Below are positions 22,243-34,105 of a stretch of DNA of 64,000 nt, in pieces. This DNA comes from Epichloe hybrida. Its lineage: Eukaryota > Ascomycota > Sordariomycetes > Hypocreales > Clavicipitaceae. The position numbers and the translations under genes were made by a program. The stretch covers positions 1,054,001-1,118,000 of the forward strand of contig JAFEKR010000002.1 in assembly GCA_019022495.1 (NCBI GenBank), written 5' to 3'. The first letter of the stretch is position 1. Every line of letters begins with the position of its first letter. The notes below the pieces were generated by a model, which saw nothing but the letters and a program-made list of their open reading frames with translations, was not told where the DNA came from and made no database searches.

Positions 22243-25200
22243 ATGAGTCCAGGCACCATGACGTCCACCCAAGTTTACTCGTTGCCGCTCAACGATGATG
22301 GCTCTCCTGATGTTGCGGGAGAGTTCATACACATTGCACCATTGTCCAAGGACCCCGTTACCCTGCGCTTTGCCATTGAGGGCACCTCGTCCATTTGCCG
22401 CCATGGAAGCTTATGGGTCAATGTCCCGGAGAAGGGCCAGTCATTCCGACGCCACAGCTTCAGGGAGTTCAAGTAGGTTTTTCACGACCATCCGTAGCTC
22501 AGGAAAGCCGTTCCGTTCTGCTCGATATGTCTTGACTAATTTCCTTTTCCCAGGCTGACTCCTGACTTCAATCGCACTATTGAGATTTCAATTGAGATAT
22601 ATCAATCGGGAGCTTACGCGTTCTATACCACGTACGCAGAGTTGCCGAGCCTCGAGCCACATCTGTCTGACAAAACGCCGCGAAACGCGCTGGAATTGAA
22701 GAAAACGCCTCTTTATTACATAGATGTTGCGCCTCGTCTGCAATTGGATGGGTCACCCCTCCCCTTGCCAGCGCTCTCCATCTTCTCTGTCATCAGCAAA
22801 TTCATGGGCAGGTATCCTACCGACTGGGAGAGGCACCTGCGAGGAATCAGCGACCGAGGATACAACATGATTCACTTTACACCTTTGCAAATTCGGGGCT
22901 CCTCCAATTCTCCATACAGCTTGTACGACCAACTCGGCTGGGATCCTACTTGTTTTCCTGCTGGTGAAGCAGATGTGAAGAAGATGGTCGATAGCTTGGA
23001 GCGCCAACATTCGTTATTGAGCTTAACTGATATTGTCCTCAACCACACAGCTCACAACTCGAAATGGCTTGAGCAGCATCCGGAAGCTGGCTACAATTTG
23101 TCGACCGCTCCTTGGTTGGAACCTGCTTATGAACTAGACTCAAAATTACTTGAGTTGAGCTCAAATCTAGAATCTCTCGGTCTTCCAACAAATCTAGAGT
23201 CGTCAAATGATCTTGTACTCATCATGGATGCCATTAAAAAAGACGTTATCGCCAAGATTCGTTTGTGGGAATATTATGTTCTGGATGTCAAACGAGATGC
23301 CGATGCTGCCGTGTCAGCCTGGACCAATGCCAAAACAAGCACACCCCGAGATGTGAACCAGCTTCAGGAAGATGTTGAGAAGCTCAAAGATGCAACCTTG
23401 GACGAAAAGGTTTCCTTCATTCGCAAACATGGACTGTTGGGATTTGATCGTTTCGGTACGCGGTTCAGAAGAGCCGTGGACCCCAATGTAGCATCGACTC
23501 TGCTTTCATTCTGCTTCGGCAGATACGAGGGCGAGTCTTCAGGCTCTGCAGACAGGGCCGCAGCGCGTTTAGAAATGATGAAAATACTCGACGCTATCAA
23601 CGTGCCCCTGTATGAGATGTACGACGGCGATGTCAAGGAAATCCTGGAGCAGCTATATAACCGCATCAAGTATGTTCGCCTGGACGATCATGGCCCCAAA
23701 CTCGGTCCCATAAACTTGGAAAATCCGTTGATCGAATCGTACTTCACGCGTTTGCCATCAAACGAAACCACATCCAAACACTCCGCGCGAGATCTCATGT
23801 TGGTCAACAATGGCTGGGTGTGGGGTGGCAATGCACTAATCGACCATGCTGGCCCCGACTCCCGCGTATACTTGCGACGAGAGGTTATCATATGGGGAGA
23901 CTGCGTCAAGCTACGGTATGGTTCAAAGCCAGAGGACAGTCCTTGGCTTTGGGAGCACATGACCAAATACGCTCGCACACTGGCAAAATACTTCGTTGGT
24001 CTCCGGATAGACAACTGCCATTCAACGCCAATTCACGTGGCAGAACACATTCTTGATGAAGCACGACGCGTGCGGCCTGACCTGTATGTTGTGGCGGAGC
24101 TTTTCTCGGGCTCGGAAGAAACCGATTATGTCTTCGTCAAGCGGCTTGGTCTCAGCTCACTCATTCGCGAGGCAATGCAAGCATGGAGCACAGCTGAGCT
24201 TAGCAGATTGGTTCACAGGCATGGCGGCCGTCCTATTGGTAGTTTCGAGTTTGACGAGGTATCTCGTGGAGATCCATCTTCCTCACCAAACTCAGAGAGC
24301 AAAGGCGATCTCACAAGAGAAGTCATTCGCAGAATAAAGCCTACCCCAGTTCATGCGCTGTTCATGGATTGCACCCATGATAACGAAACGCCAGCACAAA
24401 AGCGAGATGCTCGAGACACTCTGCCAAATGCAGCCCTCGTCAGCATGTGCGCCAGCGCAACGGGCTCGGTCATGGGATATGATGAAGTCTATCCCAAGCT
24501 TGTGGATCTTGTGAATGAGACACGCCTGTATACGTCAGAATCCTCAAAATCTACACCCATCAAGGTTGGCCGGGGCAAGAATGGCATCGCCGGAGTGAAG
24601 AAGCTGCTCAACCAAATCCACACGTTGATGGGCAAGGATGGTTACGATGAAACCCACATTCATCACGAGAAGGAATATGTTACCGTCCATAGGGTCCACC
24701 CTGAATCAAGGAAGGGGTATTTCCTGATAGCGCACACTGCGTTCCCCGGATACGGCAACGGCAATGGAAGCTTGAGCCCTGTCAATCTTGCGGGAACCCG
24801 AGCGCAGCACCTTGGGAGCTGGAGCTTAGAAGTGGATGCTAGTGAGGATGCTACAAAGCAAGCAGTTGACAACACCGAACACCTCGTTGGCCTCCCGAGC
24901 CGGGTCATAGATATCGGAGGTGTCAACGTGGATGTTTGCGGAGACGATACCGTCATCACGGTGAGGGACAAATTTCCTCCCGGAAGCATCGCCCTTTTCG
25001 AAACGTGGATTCCTGCTGCAGAGCATTCGGCGGGTCTGGATACCTATGTCACCTCGGGTGCCAAGGAAGCGTGGGACAAATTGAATCTCATTGATCTCAA
25101 TTTCTTAATGTACAAATGCGAGGCTGAGGAGCTTGACTCAAGTAGTGGGCGTGACGGGACTTACGATATTCCAGGCCATGGCAAGCTCGTATATGCTGGT

Positions 25201-27081
25201 TTGCAAGGGTGGTGGAGCGTAATGAAGGGTGTCATTCGCGAGAACAATCTCGCGCATCCCCTCTGCCAGAACCTCCGCGATGGCACCTGGGCACTCGATT
25301 ACATTCTTGGGCGAGTCCAGAGGATGAGTGAGACCGCGGGTAACGAGCAGCTCGCCAGTCCGGCGGAATGGCTCAGAGAGAGGTTCGATGCCATTCGAAC
25401 CATCCCCAGTTTTCTTCTCCCTCGCTACTTTGGCTTGGTGTTGAGAACTGCCTACAATGCCAGTCGTGACCGGGCGTTGGAACTCATGGGAGAGGACATC
25501 AAGAAGGGCCAGTGGTTCCTCCAGAATCTTGCACTTGTCAGCATCCAGCAGACCGGTCTTGTTAAATCTGCCTCCCTTTGGCCGAATAAAGCTGTACCTT
25601 CCATAGCAGCAGGACTGCCACATTTTGCTGTTGAATGGGCAAGATGTTGGGGTCGCGATGTTTTCATCTCGATAAGTGGCCTTTACCTCGGCACTGGGCG
25701 GTTTGAAGAGGCCAAAGAGCATATTCACGCGTTTGCAAGTGTTCTCAAGCATGGCATGATTCCCAATCTTCTCAGTAGCGGTGATGCCCCTCGCTACAAC
25801 GCACGAGATTCTATCTGGTTCTTCTTACAGACAATCCAAGACTACGTGCGGCTGGCACCTGACGGATTGGGAATCTTGAAGACAACTGTCAAAAGACGCT
25901 TCTTGCCATACGACGATGCCTGGTTCCCCACTGACGATCCTCGAGCGTACTCGGAAGAGAGCACCATCGAAGATGTCATCCAGGAGGCTCTGCAGAGACA
26001 TGCTTCCGGCCTGAAATTCCGGGAGGCCAATGCTGGTCCACAGATTGACTCTCAGATGACAGATGATGGCTTCAATCAACACATCTACGTCGATTGGGAC
26101 ACGGGTATCATTTTCGGCGGCAACCAGTTCAACTGTGGCACTTGGATGGATAAGATGGGAGAAAGTGAGCGAGCAGGGTCCAAGGGAGTACCAGGAACGC
26201 CTCGCGACGGTGCTGCCGTTGAAATCACCGGTTTACTGTACAGCACATTGGCTTGGCTATCCACATTGAACCAGCAAGGCAAGTTTGCCTATTCCTCGGT
26301 CAAGACCCCCGAAGGAACGCCAGTCAAGTTCCAGGATTGGGCAGCCCGAATCAAGGACAACTTTGAGAAATGCTATTTCGTACCTTTATCACCAGAAGAT
26401 GACTCCAAGTACGACGTGAACCCAGCCGTCGTCAATCGCCGAGGAATCTACAAAGATCTATACAAGTCCGGCAAGGAGTATGAAGACTACCAATTCCGGC
26501 CAAACTTCCCCATCGCCATGACTGTCGCGCCCGAACTCTTCAACGCTGATCACGCAATGCACGCGCTGTGTCTAGCAGACTCGGTTCTCCGTGGTCCAAC
26601 CGGCATGGCCACCTTGGATCCCGCAGACCTCAACTACCGACCCTATTACCGAAATAGCGAAGACAGTGACGACTTTGCCACGAGCAGAGGTCGAAACTAC
26701 CACCAGGGTCCCGAGTGGCTGTGGCCGACAGGTTTCTTCCTCCGTGCGCTGCTCAAGTTTGACTTGAAGCGACGCACCACTCCTGCGGGGAGAGTCGAAG
26801 CGTTCCAACAAGTCACGAGGCGGTTAGCTGGTTGTAAGCAGATGATCCAGGAGAGTGCATGGGCTGGGTTGGCAGAGTTGACGCAGAAGAATGGAGAGCA
26901 TTGCCCAGATTCGGTATGTTTCACCTTGATTTCTTTATTTCAATCCAAGCTCTGGTCGAAAATCGCATTTGAAGCCACTTGACTAATTCCGTTCCAATTA
27001 CAGAGTCCTACACAAGCATGGTCAGCCGGTTGTTTGATCGATCTGTACATGGATGCCATGGAGGAGCAGCAAAAGGCGTGA
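22243..27081 (+). CDS. GDB1: Glycogen debranching enzyme (4-alpha-glucanotransferase / amylo-1,6-glucosidase)
   Basis: Bifunctional enzyme that moves maltosyl/maltotriosyl units and then hydrolyses the alpha-1,6 branch stub, letting phosphorylase finish glycogen breakdown. Exons 22,243-22,472, 22,554-26,913 and 27,004-27,081 give 1,555 residues, close to yeast Gdb1 (1,536). The N-terminal GH13-type half shows DIVLNHTAH (about 236), GLRIDNCHST with the nucleophile Asp (about 563), VVAELF with the acid Glu (about 592) and MDCTHDNE (about 680). The C-terminal GH133 half shows RCWGRDVFIS (about 1,109) and NQFNCGTWMDKMGES. The last exon encodes SPTQAWSAGCLIDLY, the conserved end. The first in-frame ATG is 22,243; a second Met follows five codons later. 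Both halves look catalytically intact. Confidence 0.95.
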
Positions 27082-27908
27082 ATAGAATCATCATTGGCAG
27101 CAAACATCCTAATTTTCGTATATCCTTAATAGAATAGGTATTAGCATGAATAAACGAGGAAGCATCAGCAACATCATTCAAAAAGTAATGGGTCATCGTT
27201 GAATGTGAAGAAGATAATATGAATGGTAGCTTGTCTGCCGTGGCGATGCTCCTCCTCCTTGCTTGTCCTGTACCTTTCCCAAACAGAGGCGCCTTCCAAA
27301 GACGAAGCCTGCCGGCTGTCGACTCTACTGTATGGCGTCGAAATGTGTAATGCCCCAACAGGAAAAAAAAAAACGCCAATGACCGCCCAACAGAATCCAA
27401 AAAAAAAAAAAAAGTTCGATACAGAGCAGTGTGTATAAGTCCCAATGACAAAATAAACAACCAGATTAAGGATATAGACCAGCAACGCCGTTAAAAGTAT
27501 ATATAGGAAGGACCAGACGGGTCAAAGATATGCGCAAACAACGTCAAGCCATATCACTACCAATCTTATTCCATCATGGTGTGGAATGTTCCCTGATCCG
27601 CGCGCAGAGAGAACCACACAATTCAGTGGTTTTGGTAGAAGTCGAGTCCATCAGGACATGTCGGGTAGCCAGAGGTAAATAGAGATGTGCCGGGAGGCAA
27701 AGCGCTGTGCAGGTGTAACATGTCGGCACGACATGGTTCTCGGGTTGGGTACCGCTGTGTCTTCAGCGTGCCAATCAAGATGAGGCTAGAAAAGTTGGAA
27801 AGGTCGTGCGATTTTGGTTGGGAGATATGCAAAGGAGTGTGATGTTCGGATCGTCGTGTAACGAATGGTGTCGGTAAGAACTCGTAACCGCAGAGCGAAA
27901 AGTGTCGT
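27082..27908. other. Intergenic between convergent 3' ends
   Basis: Contains the 3' regions of the debranching enzyme and the convergent membrane-protein gene. Poly-A runs occur near 27,362 and 27,400. No coding signal was found. Confidence 0.6.
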
Positions 27909-28770
27909 CTATGTGCGCTCAGTCACCGTCCACTTCTTCTTCTTCTGCTTGTCTTTTTGGGGCTTTTCGTGAACAATCCCCCTTTCAGCATCGCGTCCAG
28001 TGGGAAAATTCATGGGGGTCGCTGACTCGGACCCTGTGATGGCTGGGCCCCAGGACGGGTTGTTGACAGATCCAGAATGTTTCTGTCCCAGTGAGGTCTG
28101 TCGATCCTTCTTGCGCAAATATCGACGGCGCCAGATACAGGCACCGATCCAAATACCGGCAATACCAACGACCAGAATGACAAGCATGATGACCCATTGC
28201 CAATGGCTAGAGAGCCTGTTGTTTTTTTTTTTTTCAACTGTGGTTAGCATGAAAGATCGGGCAGTCGGTAAGGAGGGAAAATCCTGAGGGTCGAGATTCA
28301 AGACTTACCAGTCACCACCACCACCATCACCGCTAATGCTTCCGCTGTTACTTGAGCCTGGAGTTTTCGTTGCGCCAGCGCTTGTCGAGGCAGCCGTTTT
28401 GGGTGTATCTCCCGCCTTGACATTGCAGAAATTGGAGAACCAGCCAGCGATGGAACTCACGCCTTTAGGGTCGCCTGGACAGGCATTGTCGCATACACCG
28501 GAAACCGCTCTTGAGAAGGCTGCAACCTTGCTGTTGGCGCAGAAGCATTCGCCGTAGACCTTCGGATCAGCTGCGGGAATAGCTGGAGGGACACATCCAC
28601 CATTGGCGTCCCACAGGGGTTGACAACCAACAGCACAAGCTGGGAGCTTGCTGATATCGTTGAATGGTACGATAGTGTAGGAGAGAACTGCGTTGCGATT
28701 TTGTTAGTTGGATACATGCAAATGACAATTTGCCGTCGATTTGCAGGCAAGAAAGGGAATTCTCACCCAT
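27909..28770 (-). CDS. Cys-rich single-pass membrane protein (CFEM-like ectodomain)
   Basis: Predicted exons on the minus strand are 28,770-28,767, 28,687-28,309 and 28,215-27,909, giving 229 residues. The N-terminal domain has eight cysteines (LPACAVGC, GGC, ECFC, GVCDNAC, NFC), a count and spacing that recall CFEM domains. A Ser/Thr/Gly-rich linker and one membrane segment (WVIMLVILVVGIAGIWIGA) follow, then a basic cytosolic tail (RRRYLRKK) ending in a Lys cluster. The charge pattern favours outside-N, inside-C. Intron 2 (93 bp) is well supported: branch CTAAC, acceptor CAACAG after a poly-A tract. The 5' end is less sure, because the only start that fits is ATGG before a GTGAG donor. No signal peptide was seen. 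The function is unknown. Confidence 0.65.
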
Positions 28771-31639
28771 TTTTTTTTTTATTTTTTTTCGGTCGTCGAT
28801 ACTTCAGGGGTTCGTTGGGTTCTCTCGTCGGGAAGGACAGGCAGGCTGTGGCGAGAAGGCAGTTGCCCCGATACACAGCCTCGGCAGTGATGTACCCTTT
28901 TCGTTTCGGCTGGTTCTTGGCAGAGAATGAGAAGGAATCATTAAATTAAACAGCTGCCAGATATTGCGTGATGGATTTGAATTGGCGGGTCCGTCGCGGC
29001 ACAAGGCGGTGTTGGCAAAAAAAGTGAGGTGAGACAAAACAAATGCGTGCGGTCAGAGTCAGACTTTGGGGGGACTTTGGGCGAGTGACGGTTTTTTGTT
29101 TTCGAGAAGGCGCCTATTTTAATACGGATCCGTAATCCGCACTGAAACTTGAGAAGCGGAGCACGGTTCGTTCGTCCTTTGGCGCGAACAGTCAAGGCGA
29201 AAACGCAAAGTAGCACTTGGCGAACGAAGGAAACGACCCGATGCTCTTGGACGTGCTGGCGAGTTTCTGGCGAGAAATAGGTGTCGCGCAACAGCGAATG
29301 CCGCTGTTTGATTGTGTTGAGGTGAAAGGAATGAAAAGGCAAGAGGACTGTGAAGTGATGGCACGGCATGGCATCATTGGCATGGCATGGGCAGGCCGGC
29401 CGGGGCGTCGTGCGCTGAGCTCCTGCAGCTGAAGGAAGATGAAATGGGAGGGGCCAGTCAGCCAGTCAGTCAGCCAGTCAGTCAGTCGGACTGTCCGTGC
29501 ATGCGCTCCAACTCTCGGAAGGCTGCCAAGTATCGAGTACCTTGTGTCTTTGCCATTTGGTGCCCCGGGGTCGGTGCATACGGATTGGGTATTAGCGGAG
29601 GCTGCGCGGGTCGAACGCAAATCGAACCCCTTTTAGAGCCTAGCTGTGGCGAATCAATTCCCCCCCCACTTCCTGCATTCGTCAGGTATTCCTCTGCTAA
29701 TAATACCTGCTACCTTGCTTTTGACTCAACAAGCTTGTTACCTTTGCCGGCGCCATGCCCCCGCTTAAGCGCCATAGTCCTCGCCAATGCGAAGCTGGAC
29801 AGAGCTCTATTTTAGTTGTATGTTAGGTGCTGTGCGCTGGGCCCATGCGGAGCCACAGACATCAGCAATTGTAATCCGTATGTATTAAGGTGCAATGCCA
29901 GCACAACCTTCTGGGTTCCTTACATGCATGCAGTCTAATGATTTTATGTACGGGGAACTCCCTGTTTGTTTTTACAGAAGGTACAGGACTAGGGGCAGCA
30001 GGCCAATGATAGACCTTTCCGTGGCTTAGTGTGGCACTGCGTCCGTCAACTAGCACTAAATACCGAGTAGTATCTCTTACTATCTCCTTGGCTTGTGGGG
30101 CTGTGGGGCTTCCCCTGCCATAACTTATACAACATAGACTGTGTAATCCGTATATTTACCCCGTAGAGCTTCTTAATAGAAGAGCGTCTTCAGGACAACG
30201 AGCACAAAGAGGCTGTATTACATACGGAGTAATATTCAGCACCAAGGATCCACCAGATAAATTACGGCGGATGCGACAGGAAGCGGCGCCACTTATCAAC
30301 GGGGGCATTGGTTGGACTTAAATGAGAGCTCGAATCAAGACTTGGCGTATGACTTGACTGGTGAATCGTGATGCCACATAATGAGGGAGCTGCTGCATCC
30401 AAGCCCGTGGCCAGATTGCTGAGTCAGAGTTGAGAGAGTACAATAATACCCCGAGACGGGTTCCCAGCCCCTTCCCGCAATTTCCCGCAATTTCCCGCGC
30501 CTAGCATGAGACGAATTTCTCCCCAGTTCCAAGGCTAAGCCGCATTCCCCATTAGTGGTGGTGGTGTTGTCAATCACCTTTAAAAAAAAGTAAAAGTAAA
30601 ATGAAAATAAAAATAAAAACCGCCCCCACGCGCCATTCTTCATTTGTAAACAGTTTTCTGGTCTTGTTGTTATTCACATGTCTCAGCCAAGGTCACGCAC
30701 CAGCCATGAATTGTTTTTTTTTTTTACAGACTTGGGATCATGGTGCTACAGTAAAAATTGCCTTCATATTCGCCCGCTCAGAGCCAACGGCAGAATGAAA
30801 TTCGTCTTTGGCCCATACTGCGGGGGGTACTGACGTGCTTGACCGAGAATCGGTGAACTATCGCCACCTCCAACGTTTCCTCCAAGATGGTGGCATGAAA
30901 TGGTGTGGCCAGACGCTGCCGCCTTGCCAATTTATTCGTCTCGGTGCCCTATACATATTTCCATCCCTCCGAGCTCCAAAATGATAGGTCAATTCCCGCT
31001 TCCCGGGTCCAAGTACCTGTCATTTGGTACTATCATCCTTGTCTTCCGTTCTCAGCTCAAAGACATTCCTCTCCTTGACCTCTGCCCTTGTCACTGCCGC
31101 TTCTTCGTGAAAGGACTGTCAGGGCTTGGGGGCTTGTGATCCCTGATGAACAGAAGATGGTGGCCCGGCACCGTTGTTGCGTCTTGTTGGAGAACCCTGG
31201 CCTCCACGAACACTTGACAAGGTATCAAATGGCTGATGCCAAGGGCCGTCATCTCTCCGAAAACGCTCGATGGCGAAAGACTCGGTTGCGGGCGACTTTT
31301 TCTCATTGCCATTGACTACCGCTTGCCCTGTTCCTGCTCGATTGTTAGATGTCTTGGCCTTGCCTCAGTGATGGATGGCTGCAACTTCCTCGGGCAGGTA
31401 AAGTTGATTGTACCTCGCTGTAACATACCATTTGCTTGAACGTTGGATCCGGGCATGTTTGATCTGGTTGCAGTTCTCTTTTCTCTCGAGGTTTCTCTCT
31501 GGTCTTGTGCCTGGCGTCTTGTGTAGAGGAACCTGTTGCTTTTATATCCCGACCAACAAGACGACAGACTTGGGTATCGCATGCAATTTATATTCCCGCG
31601 GCCTCTCGAGTCGCGAGTGAATTTTCGACGTTTCCAAAG

Positions 31640-32700
31640 GCGCATGCATCCAAGTTTCACAGGGCTCAGTCTTGGCAGCCTGCCCTTCGAGCTGTTGATC
31701 ATCTTAGCGCGCCAAACATGCCGTCTGCTCTTGGTGTTGACGGGTTCTTGCAGGAGCGAGAGGCCTTATCGACTTGCACGTATCAACTCTATGCTTCTTT
31801 GCAGGGCTCGTGGTGTTGCTCTCTGTACAATACGATGGAGCAGCAGACGGACGGGTCCATTTCCATATACTCGCACAGAGCAGTCATAAGGCTATGTTCA
31901 CTCAATTGTCCGGGGAAGTGGAACTCTTCCGCCATCAGAATCGGTGACAAAGGTGACAAGCTGCAGTTTCTGCCGCCAACCACAACGGTGAGCTGGCAAT
32001 GTAAGTATCCGTGAGCCTTCGACATCTCGCTCGCTCACCAACCCTTGTTGTAGAAAGTTTTGCGGATAGATATCAAGAGCTGTCAGAAATGTCATCTTCT
32101 CCTGTGATAAAACGTCTCAATATCTATCGCACAGTAACACGACCGGTCGCGCGCTCGGTCATGACGTTTCTTGTAGGCTTTGTAGCACAGTGGCCTTCAT
32201 TGCGTAACCTGAGTCCAAGGCTGTTGCTAAACCAGACGAACCATGTTGGAGATAAGGATTACGGGATCCAAAGCTCGTTATTCGCACACACAAGTCTGGT
32301 ATCATTTCAAACCAACCCATACGTTGGCTCCCATCTCTGAGACTGCCCAAATTCAAATTCTTGAACACTCCTAGCGCCATCTCTGGTCAAGAAGTTTCAC
32401 TCGCGAAGCTCCCAAGATTCCGTGCAGCCCATCTCAATTTGAGCAGTCGCCCACGAGCTGATGAGACTGAAAACCAGCAGGCGGTTCCCTCAGCTCAAAT
32501 ATTGGATTTTGATCTTGACTCTGGGCTCATTAAGAAATCGGTTACACGGGTAATCTCTTGTCTTCCATGCAACAGACAACGTCTCTTAGTGTGTAATATG
32601 GACGCCGCTCCTTTTGCTGTGCTACCAAATTTCATCGAGCTATCCTGCTCGCACATCTGCTCGTTATTAGATGTGATGGCTAACCGGGCGCCCTAACTCG
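31640..32700 (+). pseudogene. Possible decayed F-box/LRR-type gene
   Basis: One frame has LGSLPFELLIILA followed by LLVLTGSCRSERPY near 31,670-31,770, reminiscent of an F-box start. Other frames continue with RGVAL...TIRW near 31,810 and FVAQWPSLRNLSPRLLL near 32,180-32,230. The fragments lie in different frames with several stops, and no splice pattern joins them. This could be an old pseudogene or chance. It is a weak call. Confidence 0.2.
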
Positions 32701-32868
32701 GCTTGCATATGATCCTGGTGACATGGGAATCGGCAATCGACATTTCATCTGCAAATCTGAACAGCGCAACGGCCACGTGTGATTTTTACATGCTCAGCTA
32801 AGTACCAGCCAAAAGCAGGAAGATTGTGCGAACTATAAAAGGATCATGAAGCCATCAGAAGCCCTGCC

Positions 32869-33309
32869 TCATAACATCGGTACACCAAATACGGGGCCAC
32901 AAATAGCCAGAAAACTACTCAGTGTGCCACCCTCTTCCGGGCTCGCCACGATGATCTGCCCATGGGTCGTAATATCCCGATGCGTTCTGACGTAAGCTTG
33001 CTTCCTCGTTCCCTCGAGCCATCTGCCATCATGGTGACCGCGTCCCACGTCTCTTGAGAACCGCACCTGTGTAGCGACCTGTTTGGCAACGTAGTAAGCC
33101 CCCTTGCGATCTTGGGCGGGGGGGGGGAGTTCTTTGTGCAACGTCATTTCTTCGTAGCCAACGTGAACTTGCCAGACACTTGATCTCGGCCATAAACACT
33201 CTCCTATGTGACAAGATGCAGTGTAATCGTCATCTGGCGTAGACTGATCGCATGACATGTCCTCACAAGATCTACTGACATGTTTTCTGTACGCAGGCAG
33301 ACGGACCAT
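32869..33309 (-). CDS. Hypothetical protein, 146 residues
   Basis: A single ATG-started frame of 146 codons in an otherwise gene-poor interval. The middle and end (GAYYVAKQVATQVRFSRDV, GRGHHDGRWLEGTRKQAYV, GTLSSFLAICGPVFG) have a balanced, protein-like composition and look more like coding sequence than chance. I do not recognise a family. The N-terminal third is Cys/Ser-rich without a clear signal peptide. A run of nine G on the plus strand at about 33,119-33,127 lies inside the frame, so a homopolymer error could shift it. The gene may be larger than shown. Confidence 0.35.
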   Translation of the reverse strand: MVRLPAYRKHVSRSCEDMSCDQSTPDDDYTASCHIGECLWPRSSVWQVHVGYEEMTLHKELPPPAQDRKGAYYVAKQVATQVRFSRDVGRGHHDGRWLEGTRKQAYVRTHRDITTHGQIIVASPEEGGTLSSFLAICGPVFGVPML

Positions 33310-34105
33310 GCCCCTGGATTGTTCCCTCGGAGAGCCTTTCGGTTGCCCCCCCTACGGTAACACGCGACCTCGTCTCCCGTTGCGAACTATTCTCCCTCAA
33401 TGCGACACATTTGTAGAACACTGTCACGTCAAATGCTGGGTTACTCCAAAAGCGGGGAAGTCATTGGCGAAGACCTTGAAGGGATCCATCATCTGATTAT
33501 TTTTTCTTGAGCGCAACATCGGTGCTTCGGGGTCGGGACATTACAGGCCGCGCACGTGGCAAAAGGCGTATGCTAATTCGAATGCTTTCTCCGCGTTTGA
33601 TGACCAGGTTTCGGGTACTGGCATTTCGGTCGTTGAACTTTTTTTTTTCCTTGTCCCGGACCGCTTCCGCTTCCGCTTCCTCCTGGTCGCGGGTTTTCTT
33701 GTCAGACAGCCCCCTTCGGAATCATGAGTGTGGTCTAGGGTAAGCTTTATTCGGACTCGTGACGCACACACACGGCAACATCCACGGCAACAACCACGAC
33801 GTCACAGGACCAGGCTGTGGGCCTGTGGCAGGCAGGCAAGTGGGTAAGCTCCCAACTCCCAACTCCCAACTTCCCAGCCGCGACTTGCTCGATGACGATA
33901 CGTGACGATACAACCTGTGGTCATGACCATTTCAGGCAGCCTCTGCAACTTTACGCTTCATCACCAGATTCAACATTAGCCCTCGCGAGATTCGGGTCTG
34001 CATATCATTTGTTGCTCGCACAGCCTCTGCACAGCCTCTGCACAGCCTCTGAGCATTCACTACAGCAGTAACCTGTACGGATTACCCGGAGAAAGATGAG
34101 GCACG

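Larger units (their letters stand above)
28771..34105. other. 5.3-kb gene-poor interval
   Basis: No convincing multi-exon gene was found. Two doubtful items inside it are listed separately. Simple repeats: (CAGT/CAGC)n at 29,454-29,488, tttcccgcaa units at 30,472-30,499, cttccg units near 33,661, and ctctgcacagc units at 34,019-34,050. Copies of the motif GTAATCCGTA or its complement occur near 29,868, 30,143 and 34,075. Composition is normal, so this is not RIP-affected DNA. Confidence 0.5.

Noticed and set aside
29454..29488. CRISPR-like repeat array
   Set aside because: It is a simple CAGT/CAGC microsatellite without spacers, in a eukaryotic genome.
29575..29640. tRNA-like stretch around gggtcgaacgcaaatcgaaccc
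   Set aside because: No cloverleaf could be built; the acceptor and anticodon arms do not pair.
31505..32014. Open frame of 169 codons
   Set aside because: It overlaps other open frames, has no consistent splice extension (the obvious GTAAGT donor leads to an immediate stop) and no domain; treated only as part of a possible pseudogene.
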